DNA of 64,000 bases from Novosphingobium profundi (GTDB taxonomy: Bacteria > Pseudomonadota > Alphaproteobacteria > Sphingomonadales > Sphingomonadaceae). This document shows positions 63,005 through 64,000 of this stretch, piece after piece. The notes beneath the pieces were generated by a model that was not told the origin of the DNA, did no database searches, and worked only from the letters and a program-made list of their open reading frames with translations. How positions within the stretch are numbered: the first letter of the stretch is position 1; each line of letters starts with the position of its first letter. The translations under genes and the position numbers were made by a program. Location: positions 124,001 to 188,000 of the forward strand of contig NZ_JABWCU010000007.1 in the NCBI RefSeq assembly GCF_018491765.1, read 5' to 3'.

Positions 63005-63832
63005 ATGACCAACAACCCCTGGAGCCACGCCCGTTCATCGACCGTTGCCGACGACGTCGACTTCGAGATCAAGGGCCAGGAACTGCAGTTCGTCGAGATC
63101 GAGCTCGACCCCGGCGAAAGCGCGGTGGCCGAGGCCGGTGCGATGGTCTGGAAGGACGCCGCGATCGACATGTCGACCGTGTTCGGCGACGGCTCGGGCC
63201 AGTCGGGCGGGTTCATGGACAAGCTGCTGGGCGCGGGCAAGCGCCTCGTCACCGGCGAAAGCCTGTTCACCACGGTCTTCACCCACCGCGGCCGGGGCAA
63301 GGCCCGCGTCGCCTTCGCCGCGCCCGTGCCCGGCGCGATCCTGCCGATCAAGCTCGACGATATCGGCGGGCGGCTGATTTGCCAGAAGGACGCGTTCCTG
63401 TGCGCCGCACGCGGGGTCGAGATCGGCATCCAGTTCCAGCGCAAGATCATGACCGGCCTGTTCGGCGGCGAAGGTTTCATCATGCAGCGGCTCGATGGCG
63501 ACGGCTGGGTCTTCGTGCAGATGGGCGGCACCGTCGTCGAACGCGAACTGGCGCCCGGCGAGGAGCTTCACATCGATACCGGCTGCCTTGCGGCCTATAC
63601 GGAAGGGGTCGATTTCGATCTCGTGCGCGCGGGCTCGGTGAAGTCGATGTTCTTTGCCGGCGAAGGCATCTTCTTCGCCCGCCTGCGTGGCCCCGGCAAG
63701 GTCTGGATCCAGTCGCTGCCCTTCTCGCGCCTCGCGGGACGCATGCTGGCCGCTGCGGGCCCGCGCGGCGGGCAGAACCGTGGGGAAGGCTCGCTGCTCG
63801 GCAGTCTCGGCGATCTCCTCGACGGTGATTGA
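63005..63832 (+). CDS. AIM24/TIGR00266 family protein
   Basis: A 275-residue beta-rich protein of the TIGR00266 family related to yeast mitochondrial AIM24. The start FEIKGQELQFVEIELDPGESAVAEAGAMVWK and the RGGVEIGIQFQRKIMTGLFGGEGFIMQRLDGDG-like middle are clear family features. Function in bacteria is unknown. ATG at 63005 is used; an in-frame start at 62975 is possible. A C-terminal Gly/Arg-rich tail ends the protein. Confidence 0.92.
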   Translation: MTNNPWSHARSSTVADDVDFEIKGQELQFVEIELDPGESAVAEAGAMVWKDAAIDMSTVFGDGSGQSGGFMDKLLGAGKRLVTGESLFTTVFTHRGRGKARVAFAAPVPGAILPIKLDDIGGRLICQKDAFLCAARGVEIGIQFQRKIMTGLFGGEGFIMQRLDGDGWVFVQMGGTVVERELAPGEELHIDTGCLAAYTEGVDFDLVRAGSVKSMFFAGEGIFFARLRGPGKVWIQSLPFSRLAGRMLAAAGPRGGQNRGEGSLLGSLGDLLDGD

Positions 63833-63909
63833 GCTCCGCGCGGATCTTTCATGCCTTTTCAGGGCAAATCGCAACGATCTGTTAACCCGGCGGCGGCAAG
63901 GCAGAACGC

Positions 63910-64000
63910 ATGTTCTGGACCAAGGGCCCCGGCCGCTTCATCGTGCCCGTCACGTGGAGCCTGTTCGGTGCCTGCTTCCTCTTCGGCCGACTGCTCGCAT
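63910..64000 (+). CDS. Truncated hypothetical membrane protein
   Basis: Only the first 30 codons are present. The visible sequence MFWTKGPGRFIVPVTWSL is followed by FGACFLFGRLLA, a probable first membrane helix. AAGG lies before the ATG. It stays open to the window end. Too short to name. Confidence 0.6.
   Translation, partial: MFWTKGPGRFIVPVTWSLFGACFLFGRLLA

Overview
The window is about 64 kb of high-GC (roughly two-thirds G+C) chromosomal DNA from an alphaproteobacterium. A sphingomonad, perhaps Novosphingobium or a close relative, fits best: a TonB-dependent siderophore receptor operon, an NDUFS4-type respiratory subunit, the small alphaproteobacterial form of SRP RNA, EcfG-type promoter sequences, HWE-family histidine kinases and Tad-type pseudopilin genes. 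This assignment is inference from gene content; no rRNA gene is present.

Layout. 1-4.7 kb: tail of an iron/siderophore uptake operon (receptor, esterase, two small membrane proteins, PepSY membrane protein). 4.9-8.1 kb: an ACE-like M2 peptidase, an alpha/beta hydrolase and an AhpD-like protein. 8.3-17.6 kb: mainly housekeeping genes on the minus strand (asd, lon with a sigma32-like promoter, ybaB, dnaX, SRP RNA, an NDUFS4-like protein, hrpB). 17.7-25 kb: a GGDEF/EAL protein, a TonB-like protein, a polyprenyl diphosphate synthase, chorismate mutase, and a PepSY-response regulator-sensor kinase set. 25-38 kb: an ABC-F ATPase, an XRE regulator, a GT4 glycosyltransferase, the yajC-secD-secF operon, aroQ, an Lrp regulator, a DUF2336-like protein fused to a degenerate kinase, a polysaccharide deacetylase and three tRNA genes.

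38.2-44.6 kb is the most accessory-looking part: an IS5-family element with a frameshifted transposase beside two tRNA genes, a membrane protein, D-serine dehydratase, and a three-gene TadE/TadG-like set whose TadG-like member carries a long Gly/Ser/Thr-rich repetitive region. 53.6-56.9 kb holds a second, unrelated-looking TadG(vWA)-TadE-TadE operon on the opposite strand.

44.7-51.1 kb is the most interesting region. A three-receiver hybrid kinase, a CheR-type methyltransferase and a receiver-HWE kinase-receiver protein are tightly packed. They are followed by a 52-residue protein with a NepR-like C-terminal pattern. An exact GGAAC-N16-CGTT sequence, the EcfG (general stress response) promoter consensus, lies before the first gene and another before the small gene. 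This suggests a stress-signalling module that is itself under general stress response control.

51.1-64 kb returns to ordinary genes: a low-molecular-weight phosphatase, a GNAT acetyltransferase, purC, an M16 protease, gph, glmU, a TPR protein, an AIM24-family protein and the start of a gene cut by the window end.
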